Positions 41,211 through 49,671 of a DNA stretch of 64,000 nt are shown here, in pieces. The DNA is taken from assembly GCA_029706075.1 (NCBI GenBank), contig JAINUG010000052.1:5313498-5377497 (forward strand), in the 5' to 3' direction. Made by a program: the position numbers and the translations under genes. Below the pieces are notes generated by a model. It saw only the letters and a program-made list of their open reading frames with translations. It was not told the origin of the DNA and did no database searches. This stretch comes from Aldrovandia affinis (lineage: Eukaryota > Chordata > Actinopteri > Notacanthiformes > Halosauridae). Within the stretch, counting starts at the first letter, position 1. Every line of letters starts with the position of its first letter.

Positions 41211-41910
41211 TACATTTAAATATTGATTGCCAAAGGACTCATGGGGCACGAGAGCCTGGGTGACTGCTTCAGAATTCTAAACGTGGATGTAAAATGGTTC
41301 CAAAAAGTGCACATTAAATTGCCTTCCAGTGGATCATATACAGTAAAGCTTTGTTCGTTGCCCCCTCCAGCAGGGTGCCACAGGGCACCACCTCCACAGT
41401 CCCCTGACAACGGTAAACAGTCCCTGAACAATAGCAATTTCTGTTTGTGCTGCTTGTGAGTAAAACCAACTCCAGGGCAAGCAAACCTCCTAAACGGCAC
41501 AAAACAAAAAAGTCTGAACCACAACTTCGCATTTTGCATAAAATACCTACTGGAACAATATCAATTAAATATAGATATAAGAAATAATTTGTCTCCTGAC
41601 AATAAAAGATGCAAGAAAAGTTTATTGAAAATGATTGAATCAGAGATAAAAGGATGCACTGGATCAAATCAGGGAAGACAATAACTAAAAAAGACAGAGC
41701 GAAAAAGAAGCTGACATCTTCTGTCAAAATTAGTCTGCCTCACCCCAAAATTATACTCTGCTCCTTAAGTTAACGAGGCAGTGACTCATAACCAAGTACT
41801 ATATAAAAAGGACAACAACAAAAAAGATAAAAAACAAAGTACCTGGTGATGTTTTGAGTTTCTAGCTTGCCAGCCGCAGAGGTGGGTCGAACTTTATTCC
41901 CCAGTGGCAT
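16681..41910 (-). CDS. wdr95: WD repeat and EF-hand protein WDR95 (WDR49/CFAP337-like), 31 coding exons
   Basis: Exons in transcript order: 41843-41910, 38949-39219, 36254-36277, 33829-33882, 33411-33494, 32417-32482, 31894-32118, 31480-31565, 30956-31048, 30262-30307, 30103-30149, 29437-29554, 29069-29138, 27938-28181, 26770-26875, 24584-24735, 23151-23253, 22760-22866, 22592-22671, 22322-22376, 22168-22213, 20841-20900, 20530-20692, 19304-19402, 19082-19140, 18300-18438, 18127-18166, 17923-18011, 17540-17733, 17009-17112, 16681-16870. All junctions keep frame and no stop appears before the final TGA: about 1093 residues. An EF-hand loop ([12 protein letters not shown]) precedes WD units such as [42 protein letters not shown] and CTVRLWTF, suggesting two beta-propellers. 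The WDR49/CFAP337 family is ciliary; the exact role here is inferred. Exons 1-3 (N-terminal) are the least certain. Confidence 0.9.
17196..17310. repeat. Short local duplication in WDR95 intron
   Basis: The phrase TTTTTCAATAAACCATATTT with the following CAAGGTGGGTATTA occurs twice, about 78 bp apart, between exons 29 and 30. Confidence 0.7.
18533..19043. mobile_element. Nonautonomous hAT-type element
   Basis: The ends are inverted: CTGGGGTTCCCAAG (left) and TTTGGAAACCCCTG (right). Flanks TCATAAAA and TGATAAAA match at 7 of 8 bases, as expected for an aged 8-bp target duplication. It is AT-rich with no coding region and lies in the WDR95 intron between exons 25 and 26. Confidence 0.65.
23280..23470. 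repeat. GA-rich low-complexity DNA
   Basis: Purine-rich plus strand (GGAGGGGAGG, GACAGGGAGGAC) in a WDR95 intron. It causes long spurious minus-strand reading frames. Confidence 0.7.
23693..24437 (+). mobile_element. PIF/Harbinger-like element with Myb-like gene remnant
   Basis: The ends are inverted: GGGCCCTTTTCCACTGCA at left, TGCAATGGAAAAGGGCCT at right, each flanked by ATT. Inside, the plus strand shows [16 protein letters not shown] and, in other frames, [18 protein letters not shown], typical of the Myb/SANT-like DNA-binding protein that Harbinger elements carry. No transposase is visible, and the Myb-like frame has stops. It lies in the WDR95 intron between exons 16 and 17. Confidence 0.6.
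27169..27823 (+). mobile_element. Tc1/mariner-type relic
   Basis: Terminal repeats CAGGTAACTGC and GCAGTTGCCTG sit inside TA duplications. The interior keeps the C-terminal transposase (readings like [16 protein letters not shown]). Internal deletion leaves 655 bp, with stops. A relative lies at 50596-51144. It sits in the WDR95 intron between exons 14 and 15. Confidence 0.75.
28275..28662 (+). mobile_element. tRNA-derived SINE, head type B
   Basis: It starts GGGCCTCCGATAGCGTAGTG, has GGTTCGGAACC in the B-box position, and ends GAGGGTATAATTGGGCAC with an A-rich tail. It lies in the WDR95 intron between exons 13 and 14. Confidence 0.8.
29633..29868 (+). mobile_element. tRNA-derived SINE of a second family, UnaL2-type tail
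   Basis: The head GTGTAGTGTAATGGTTAGG and B box GGTTCAATTCC are followed by CCTTGAGCAAGGTACTTAAC. The tail hairpin GCTCTGGATAAGAGC (GGATA loop) ends in AATGTAATGTAA. Tail sharing with L2 LINEs of the UnaL2 type is established for such SINEs. It lies in the WDR95 intron between exons 11 and 12. Confidence 0.85.
32913..33192 (+). mobile_element. tRNA-derived SINE, head type A
   Basis: It starts GGCCTCCCGCGTGGTCCAGT and continues with the family body (GGCAATTGGCTGTCCGCACC; TGGCTTGGCGAGTGCCGTC). The usual AGGGTATAATTGG tail is absent, so the copy is 3' truncated. It lies in a WDR95 intron. Confidence 0.75.
33954..34238. mobile_element. Nonautonomous hAT element with perfect 8-bp target duplication
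   Basis: The inverted ends CAGGGGTGGGCAA and TTGCCCACCCCTG are perfect. Both flanks are ATTTATAC (33946-33953 and 34239-34246). At 285 bp with no coding region, it resembles a hAT-derived MITE. It lies in the WDR95 intron between exons 3 and 4. Confidence 0.85.
34380..35963 (-). mobile_element. Tc1-like transposon with long terminal repeats, decayed transposase
   Basis: The ends CAGTGCCTATA and TATAGGCACTG are flanked by TA; the inverted repeats extend about 200 bp each. The minus strand encodes a transposase starting at 35586 ([19 protein letters not shown]). It includes [29 protein letters not shown] and [12 protein letters not shown], the DDE catalytic blocks. It is split over at least three frames, so it is inactive. 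The length of 1584 bp is normal for Tc1. It lies in a WDR95 intron. Confidence 0.92.
36408..36433. repeat. (AC)n microsatellite
   Basis: About 13 CA units in a WDR95 intron. Confidence 0.85.
36840..37090 (-). mobile_element. 5S rRNA-derived SINE (SINE3-like)
   Basis: On the minus strand GAAGCTAAGCAGG and TTGGTTAGTACTGGG followed by GGATGGGACACTCCTGG reproduce the 5S rRNA core (GAAGCTAAGCAGG...TGGTTAGTACTTGGATGGGAGACC). A non-5S tail ending in an A-rich run follows. The copy is diverged, including a duplication in the GTTAGT region, so it is not a working 5S gene. It lies in the WDR95 intron between exons 2 and 3. Confidence 0.65.
37260..37634 (+). mobile_element. tRNA-derived SINE, head type B
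   Basis: The head has GCAGTAGTGGTCTAACGC, the body GGCATTTGGCTGTCCGC, and the tail AGAGGGTATAATTGGCTTCC followed by an A-rich end. Confidence 0.75.
37901..37987. repeat. Long (TG)n microsatellite
   Basis: Over 30 TG units, partly interrupted by TA at the left, in a WDR95 intron. Likely length-variable. Confidence 0.95.
39270..39516 (+). mobile_element. L2-type LINE 3' UTR copy (UnaL2-like)
   Basis: The block ends with the hairpin GCTCTGGATAAGAGC and TGTAATGTAATGTAATGTAA. About 240 bp are shared with the copy at 43108-43370, including CTATGTGGTTGCTCCTAGCA. No coding part is present: it is 5' truncated. It lies in the WDR95 intron between exons 1 and 2. Confidence 0.75.
40312..40605 (+). mobile_element. 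tRNA-derived SINE, head type A, 5' damaged
   Basis: The body matches other type A copies (GGGAAGCCGGCATGAG; GGTCAATGGCTTGGCGAGT). The head is incomplete and the tail has lost the AGGGTATA phrase. Confidence 0.65.
41142..41209. repeat. (GT)n microsatellite
   Basis: About 33 uninterrupted GT units. Confidence 0.95.
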
Positions 41911-42270
41911 TTTTTAAAGGTTCTTTGCCCTTCACTCACAGCCAATAACTCTCTCTCCCTCTCTATTGAATGCCACTGTCCTAGTTGGTTGTGTTGTTGT
42001 CACATGCTAGCTGAGCGTTGCCAGCTTGCCTCTAGGCTGTCCGGCCCACCACTCACAGACGCCTTTAGCAAACGCTGCTTGTCCAGATCTCATGTTACCT
42101 GTCACTCTATCTCACTACCTGCAGGGGAAAGGTGGAACATAAGTGTGTCTGTGCTCTCTCTCTCTCCCAGTCGGCCCAGCATCACTGCAAGCCAACAGAA
42201 ACCTACATTTGAGATGCAAGCCCATGTTTAATATTATTCTGGTGGGAATCAACACAGACTATATTAAAAA

Positions 42271-44272
42271 ATATATAAACATCAAACAAAAAGCTCGGAA
42301 ATTTGTGTTTGGTAGATTATTTCTCTGTTGTAACAATGCTTCTTGGCAATACATTTTATACCGTTGGAAAGCCTGTTTATTTCCCTTTTAAATGGTGCCC
42401 CATTTGTAAGGAACATGCATTTGTGGGATGAGCAGCACAACTGAGTATGTGGGTTGCACCCATGAAAAATTTGCAAACTCTTCTCTGCCAATGCCAAACA
42501 GCTTATTCTGCTGTTGCTATTGGCTCTTGTTTGGCGTTGTTTGGATGATTGAAGTCTATCAGTAACAAGGAAGAAACAAGACATATTGGCAATTTTACAA
42601 TTTATTCATTTAACAAACAGTCAGGAGTAGAGTGTGGAAGAACCATACACAGCCACAACAGCCTGGCACCTCCTCCTCATGCTGGTCACCAGCGTGGTCA
42701 CACACTGCTGTGGGATGGCATTCCACTCCTCAACCAGGATTTGTCGCAAGTCAGCCAACGTGGTTGTGTTAGTCACTCTTGCACAAACAGCACGCCCAAG
42801 CTGATCCCACAAGTGTTCAATTGGGTTGAGGTCAGGACTGTTGGCAGGCCATTCCATTATCTCTACTCCCAAATTCTGGAGGTAGTCTCTGATAAACTCC
42901 GCTCTGTGGGGGCGAGCGTTGTCATCTTGGAGGATGGAGTTCGGTCCCAGACTGTGGAGATATGGGATTGCCACTGGTTGCAGAATCTCATCTCGATATC
43001 TCTCTGCATTGAGATTGCCTCCAATGATGACAAGCCTCGTTTTTCCAGTGATGGAGATGCCGCCCCACACCATCACACTGCCTCCACCAAAAGGTGTTAC
43101 TCTATTGCTTAGTATTACACATGTCTACTTGTTTATGTATTGTATTAGGCTTAGGCATTATTTTCTGCACTGATTGCTTTATTGATACCTTTGAATTGTG
43201 GCTACAGATTTACCTACAGGGTCCTAGTCTGACTATGTGGTTGCTCCTAGCACCTAGGAACTGTACTTCCCGCTAGGGTGGCTTTCAGCTAAACTGTTCT
43301 TGATTACGGTTAACACTTTGTCGCTCTGGATAAGAGCGTCTGCCAAATGCCTGTAATGTAATGTAATGTAACTCTATCGGTGCAGCAATCAGCATAGCGT
43401 TCTCCCCGTCTTCTCCACACTTTGACCCTACAATCCAACTTCCGTAGGCAGAATCTGGACTCATCGCTGAACATAACATTCCTCCACATGTTCAGGTTCC
43501 AGTGCAGGTGTTGCCGACACCAGCGAAAACGGGCCTGATTGTGAAGGACAGTCATGGCAGGCCTCCTGGCAGCCCTATGAGCCCGGAGATTGGCTGCGTG
43601 CAGTCTGTTCCGGATTGTCTGGGCCGAGAGCCGTGTGCCATATTGTCCTGCAAACCTTGACTGCAAATCTGTAGAAGACAGCCTATGGTTCTGAAAAGGG
43701 TGCTGAAAGGGTGAGGAACCGGTCTTCTTGGGGTGTCGTCTTCTTCGGACTAACATCCTGTCTGTAACATCCCCCGTTTCATGGAACTTGGTTTGGAGAT
43801 GGTACTAGGGCTCACACCAAATAATGCTGCAACTTGCTTTTGCGGAACACCAGCTTGAAGTTGCCCTATCGCACAGGCCTTATCGAGATCAGACAAACGT
43901 GGCATGCTGATTCTTGGAGCAGACACCAATTGACCACTGTAGCAGGGCCCATGCTCACAGGTGCTGCCAATCAGGCACCTGATTGTCAGCACCTGGGGGT
44001 ACCGGAAGCTCAAAACAAAAGTCAATAGCAACAGCAGAATAAGCTGTTTAACATTGGCAGAGAAGATTTGGCAAATTTGTCATGGATGCAACCCACATAC
44101 TCAGCTGTGCTGCTCATCCCACAAATGCATGTTCCTTACAAATGGGGCACCATTTAAAAGGGAAATAAACAGGCTTTCCAATGGTATACAATTTATTGCC
44201 AAGAAACATTGTTACAACAGAGAAATAATCTACCAAACACAAATTTCCGAACTTTTTGTTAATGTTTATATA
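42271..44272 (-). mobile_element. Tc1-like transposon with about 250-bp inverted repeats, carrying a LINE insertion
   Basis: Left and right ends (inner phrase TCGGAAATTTGTGTTTGG at left) are inverted copies for about 250 bp. The minus strand encodes the transposase in pieces: MPRLSDLDKACAIGQLQAGV (near 43905), SDESRFCLRKLDCRVKVWRR (near 43450), MMVWGGISITGKTRLVI and [18 protein letters not shown] (43076-42800). It is broken by the LINE copy at 43108-43370 and by at least one frame change. It lies upstream of WDR95. Confidence 0.88.
43108..43370 (+). mobile_element. L2-type LINE 3' end inserted in the Tc1 transposase
   Basis: It ends in the GGATA-loop hairpin (43323-43337) and TGTAATGTAATGTA. 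The target duplication is ACTCTATTG (43099-43107) versus ACTCTATCG (43371-43379), 8 of 9 matching. The matching copy at 39270-39516 shows the same 3' block. Confidence 0.85.
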
Positions 44273-44340
44273 TATATTTATATCTATATATATATTTTAT
44301 ATATATATAAAAAATCTAATTTTTTATTTTTTTTATTGGA
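44262..44340. repeat. (TA)n and T-rich low-complexity DNA
   Basis: Alternating TA followed by a T-rich tract at the right end of the Tc1 element. Confidence 0.8.
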
Positions 44341-44519
44341 TTTGATATCAAATCTAATTTTATATGGTGGTCTTAACAGAAGAATTGTCAAGGAGCGTTC
44401 TGCAAATCACATTCAAAATGTGCACTGCCAGGAAACACACACAGAAAGATACAGTAATAGTAAAAAACGAAAGCAAACATTAATAGTAATGCACTTTATC
44501 TATACGGTTGGCTAATATA

Positions 44520-44763
44520 CACTACCGTTCAAAAGTTTGGGGTCACCTTCCATCTGGACTATGACTAATCGGGCACTCCTTCATTCTTCAGCAAGATAAC
44601 GACCTGAAACACACCTTGAAGTTGTGCAAGAACTATCTGGTGAAGGAGGAATGTGAACAACAACTCAAACTAAAGACCTGGCCTGCCCAGTGTCCAGACC
44701 TCAATCCCATAGAACTTGTATGGGACAAACTGGAAAGGAAGAGTCAAAGCAAACCCCGCCAAC
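44520..44763 (+). mobile_element. Truncated Tc1-like element
   Basis: It begins with CACTACCGTTCAAAAGTTTG, a well-known fish Tc1 end, after TA. It jumps to transposase 3' coding text (CAGCAAGATAACGACC...; CCAGACCTCAATCCCATAGA, encoding PDLNPIEL). The right terminal repeat is missing. Confidence 0.65.
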
Positions 44764-45099
44764 AGAAATGAAAGCAAGCCCTTTATTTCCTGTTTTGAGA
44801 ATCGATTCACTACTGCAAACAACATGCATTTAAACACATTAGTCTTATGATTTATCACAATTCTTTTGTTATTTATCAGAGGTTTGTGCGGTGTGGTTTA
44901 TGCGCAGCATTGTGAGGCAGTGGCTACTGTCGTGGAAGAAAAACCCACTCTCATTTTAGGACTGGTGAATACAAGGTCCTTTATTCATGCAGCATGGAGA
45001 GCAAGTACATTGCAAGCAACAAGCAACATAGGAGCAACATAGGAGCTCTGAACAGAGGATGTTCAGATGTTCAGAGGAAATATCTGTGCACTGATAACA

Positions 45100-45440
45100 T
45101 TTACATACATTTACATTTTAAGCATTTTAAGCTTGATGCTCTTATCCAGAGCAACTTACAAGATGTGCATTAATACATGGTATGATCGATCAAGTTTTAA
45201 GCAAGGATACATATTGTGAGAAGCTGTATTGACCATGTAAGCAGTGGTGATGACAATTGGTTAGATGTACAGAATTCAGTGGTATTGGAGTCTGAAAAGG
45301 TGGGTTTTGAGTCTCTTGGAGACAGAAGAGATTGGAAGATGGCAAGTGATTCCACGGTCCTGACCGAGTGCGGAAGATCATTCCACCACCGATGGGTCAG
45401 GGCAAGGGTCATATTGGGGACACATCCCCCCAATATTCAG
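45100..45440 (-). mobile_element. L2-type LINE 3' end with coding tail
   Basis: The minus strand reads HRWWNDLPHSVRTVESLAIF and DSKPTFSDSNT, the end of an L2 reverse transcriptase frame. The GGATA-loop hairpin (45138-45152) and a TGTAAATG-type tail follow. It is related to 12055-12425. Confidence 0.75.
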
Positions 45441-46019
45441 ATATGCTCAAAATGTCCCCCCCAATATATAGCCTAGCTGATATATTTTTAAAAATGTCCC
45501 CCCCAATGTTGACTCCATGGTTACGGCCTTGGGTCAGGGTAACAACAAGAAAATGTACCGAACCGTGACTTCAAAACCGAGGTACGTACCGAACCATGAT
45601 TTTTGTGCACCATTACACCCCTACTGTATAGTGACTTTTATATGGTAACATACCAATACCTCATGCTGTTACCAGGGATATACTGTATGTCCACTGACTT
45701 CAGACTTTTGATCTGCACAGTAATTGCTTTGTATGCGATATTCTGCTTACTTTCACTTAAGTCATGTTCCAGTGAGTGCCCAGCACCCAAGATGTTCCTA
45801 AATTCCTGACGGAAAAAAAAAAAAAAAATCCCAATGGAACATTACTGAGGGAAATGGCTGCTCTCCCAGCCCTTCCTTTCACAGAAGCAGCTGGGAATGA
45901 CTCACCACACAAGAGAGTGCAACACAAGGAGGAGGCAAGGAGGGCCTGCATGCACTTTGACGTACATTAGTTTCTACTCTTTAAATGATTTTTCACTGCT
46001 AATTGTACTGTCCTTTTTT

Positions 46020-46110
46020 ATTATCATTATTATATGAATCATTCTTTTATATTATTAAATTAATATTTTAATATTAATAATAATAATTATTATTATTTTT
46101 AACAAGTCTT
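46020..46110. repeat. AT-rich low-complexity DNA
   Basis: TAT/TAA triplet-rich tract (TTAATATTTTAATATTAAT) in the intergenic region before medag. No gene is seen in 45441-47160. Confidence 0.7.
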
Positions 46111-47172
46111 CCCATTTAAATAAGCTGTCATTACCCACCAGCAGCTGATGTAGGCTATATCTTTAGGGTATTTATTGTATCTGTTAGCATTATTATATAA
46201 AAATATAATGGGATTAGCATTATTATACTGGAGTGCCAGGAGTAGGTGGTCGGCACCGTGTTATTCTCCCAAACAGTGAGGTGATTGTGATTCAAAGTAG
46301 GTACAAGAGCATGAGGATAAAAACAGTGCTGGGGAACCCTGCAGGGAAGATGGGACCCTACTGTCCATATCAGCAGATTTTACATATTCCTTTAGTAGCT
46401 ACATCGTGCAACAGCTTTGCACCATCTCTGTCACTGTGCTTACAGCCATCCTGTCTCTCAGCTGGGAAACACAAGCGAGTATGGGGTGCGGGGTCACTTT
46501 GTGTCATTTTAGATCCAGACGGTCTGTCTCGTAGTGTATGAGTCTTGCATTTGTCTCTTTTGATCGGGATTTGCCCCAATCTACAAGTTGTCTTCTCATA
46601 AGAATCTGACAAACGTAACAGAAAACATGAATATGTCAGTTCTGATTATTATATACATTTATGAGCTTTGTGACCTTCATATTTGACCTTGAAATGGGCC
46701 TGTACATAGTATTCACCGCTCAGATGGCTCAAATGATTCACAGATCTTTTCTCTCATCTTAAATATGTTGTAGTACTAAATTCATCCCGTGTGACACTAG
46801 TGCAGATCCGCTAAAGGAGATGAAGACACTTTATTTTTTGCACCTGGTCCCTGTTATGATATAAGACTGAGGAACAGGAATGAGTCTGGGGCTGCAAAAG
46901 CAGTCGAATCCGCTGCTTTTACAGTAATAGCTAGAGCAGTAGCTCCCAACCAGCGATCCTCGGGCCCCTAGCGGTCTGTGAGGGTACTGTAGAGGGTCCC
47001 AGGAAAACAAATTCAAGGTCAATCAAAGTAATTCTTTGGCAGTCTATATTTAGATGGCAGTCTTTTTTGGTGCGTTGTTCATTTTCATTTTTGTTTGTCG
47101 GTGTTCTGATTAGCTACATCTCTGCACAGAATTATTGTTTTCACCTCCACTTCACAACTAAATGGACATGTA

Positions 47173-48341
47173 CACTCAGTTGCCACTTTATTAGGTACAC
47201 CTGTACACCTACTCGTTAATGCAATTATCTAATCAGCCAATCATGTGGCAGCAACTCAATGCATAAAAGCATATAGACATGGTCAAGAGGTTCAGTTGTC
47301 GTTCAGACCAAAAATCTGAATGGGGAAGAAATGTGACTAAGTTACTTTGACCGTGGAATAATTATTGGTGCCAGACAGGGTGGTGCGAGTTTCTCAGAAA
47401 CTGCTGATCTCATGGGATTTCCACGCACAACAGTCTCTAGAGTTTACAGAGAATGGTGCGAAAAACAATAAACATCCAGTGAGCAGCAGTTCTGTGGGCA
47501 AAAAGCCTTGTTAATGAGAGAGGTCAGAGGAGAATGGCCAGACTGTTTCAAGCTGACAGGAAGGTGACAGTAACTCAAATAACCACGTGTTACAATAGTG
47601 GTATGCAGAAGAGCATCTCTGAACGCACAACACGTCAATCTTTGAAGTGGATGGGCTAAAGCAGCAGAAGACCACACCAGGTTCCACTCCTGTCAGCTAA
47701 GAACAGAAAAGTGAGGCTACAGTGGGCACAGGCTCACCAAAACTGGACAGGTGAAGATTGGAAAAGCGTCACCTGGTCTGACGAATCTCGATTTCTGCTG
47801 CGACATGCAGATGGTATGGTCAGAATTTGAATCCATGCATCCATCCTGCCTTGTGTCAACGGTGGTGGTGTAATGGTGTGAATGTTTTCTTCCATGCATT
47901 ATCCATACCAATTGAGCATGGTTTAAATACCACAGCCTACCTGAGTCTTGCTGACCATGTGCATCCCTTTATGGCCACAGTCTACCCATCTTCTAATGGC
48001 TACTTCCAGCAGGATAACGCCATGTCACAAAGCACAGCCATCTCAAGCTGGCAACATGACAATGAGTTCAGTGGATTCCAATGGCCTGCACAGTCACCAG
48101 ATCTCAGTCCAATAGAGCACCTTTGGGGTGTCGTGGAACGGGAGATTTGCAACATGAATGTGCAGCCGACAAATCTGGAGCAACTGCGTGATGCTATCAT
48201 GTCAACATGGACCAGAATCTCTGAGGAATGTTTCCAGCACCTTGTTGAATCCATGTCACAAAGAATTCAGGCTGTTCTGGGGGGAAAGGGGGGTCCTACC
48301 CAGTACTAGAAAGGTGTACCTAATAAAGTGGCCACTGAGTG
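47173..48341 (+). mobile_element. Tc1-like transposon, near full length, decayed
   Basis: The ends CACTCAGTTGCCACTTTATT and AATAAAGTGGCCACTGAGTG are flanked by TA. The plus-strand transposase keeps its C-terminal part from about 47827: GYFQQDNAM, QWPAQSPDLSPIEHLWGVVE (the second and third catalytic positions) and SMSQRIQAVLGGKG. The N-terminal half is split over other frames. Its right end is about 380 bp before the medag start codon. Confidence 0.9.
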
Positions 48342-48720
48342 TATATTTTGAATTAGTCTGAATTACAGCATACTTAGGTCCCCCCTGTGATGGTCTGTAA
48401 CAAATGGTTAAAGTGTGGTGATTTCTCGAGACATCGCCCACCTGAAATAACAACTAAATAATATCATGTTGTAGCTATAAAAGTATGCAGGAGCAAAAAA
48501 ATCACATTTGGGCCGCGAGTGTAATATTACCGTAGAGCACGACGATGCAATATCCTGTTGTAGCTCCACCCAGTGTAGGCTACTGCAAGGGCTAGAGTCA
48601 AGTAGACCGCCTCCGTTACCATCTGGAAAAACTCCTGCCAGCGCTACGACTGAGTAACATTTCTCCACCGAAATATACGTTCATCTCCCGGAGAGACCCG
48701 AGACTGTGAAGAACAGAGAC

Positions 48721-49637
48721 ATGTCTGTCAAGAATGATTCTAGATTCCCGATGGACGTTATTGATGTCGAAAACTTTCTCCGCCAGCCTCCGTCTGGCTT
48801 CACGGTAGAGCTCCGCGGGACGGGTTACAGATTTGTCAGATACGACCCCGACAGCTTCTGTGTGTTCATCGATGAATTCAATAGCGCCAAAGGAAAAGTC
48901 ATCTTCCAGAATTCACCAGGAAGGTAAACTTAAGTTGAATGATTTTGTTACTTTTACCAGCATATTCTCATGCGTGCATAAAAACTTGGCAAACAGCAAT
49001 TCATTGTTTATTTACTTCCAGGACAATTGAAGTGCATACGCTGAAAGACTACATGCACGTACGAAAACAACTAACTTCGAAACGGATTTTAATCATGGTC
49101 TCGGCATGCGAGCACAACAACACAACGTCAAAGAAGAAAGCGCAGAAAGACCCGAAAGGTAGGCTACATTTCAATGTTTTTACCGTCTTCGTTGTGCGTG
49201 TGCGTGTGATGATAAAGAACCGCGCACGACATGAAATCTTGTTCGGTTCTGTTTTACGTGAAACTATAATATTCGTATAAGGGCATCTATATGACAATGT
49301 AGTCGTCTACTACTACTACTACTACTACTACTACTAATACAAATAATAATAATAATAATACAGACCTCCTCGGGTTACGCAAGGGATCTATTCCGAAAGT
49401 ATTTCCGTAAATCGGGATATTGCCTACTGTAGGCTATATTGTATTTAAAATAGATTTAAAAAGACAGAAAGAACTCAAATGACAATTTTAATCAATTATG
49501 TATTTTCCATCACTTTCAATGATAGTCCTGCCCGCCCTTCCCTTAAGTAGGTACAAGTATTGCTTGCATAGTCTATGTATTTCTGTTTTACGTGAAACTG
49601 TAATATTCTTATAAGGGCATCTATATGACAATGTAGT

Positions 49638-49671
<34 letters not shown>

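Noticed and set aside
41911-42130. X-box-like RFX site (GTTGCCAGCTTGCC) upstream of WDR95, expected for a ciliary gene
   Set aside because: Only one half-site fits the RFX consensus; the second half is not inverted.
45757-45970. Overlapping frames on both strands around a poly-A tract
   Set aside because: Short, without splice signals or recognisable text.
48706-48720. Upstream start for medag giving MKNRD before the ATG
   Set aside because: It would begin with GTG. In a vertebrate gene the ATG at 48721 is the credible start.
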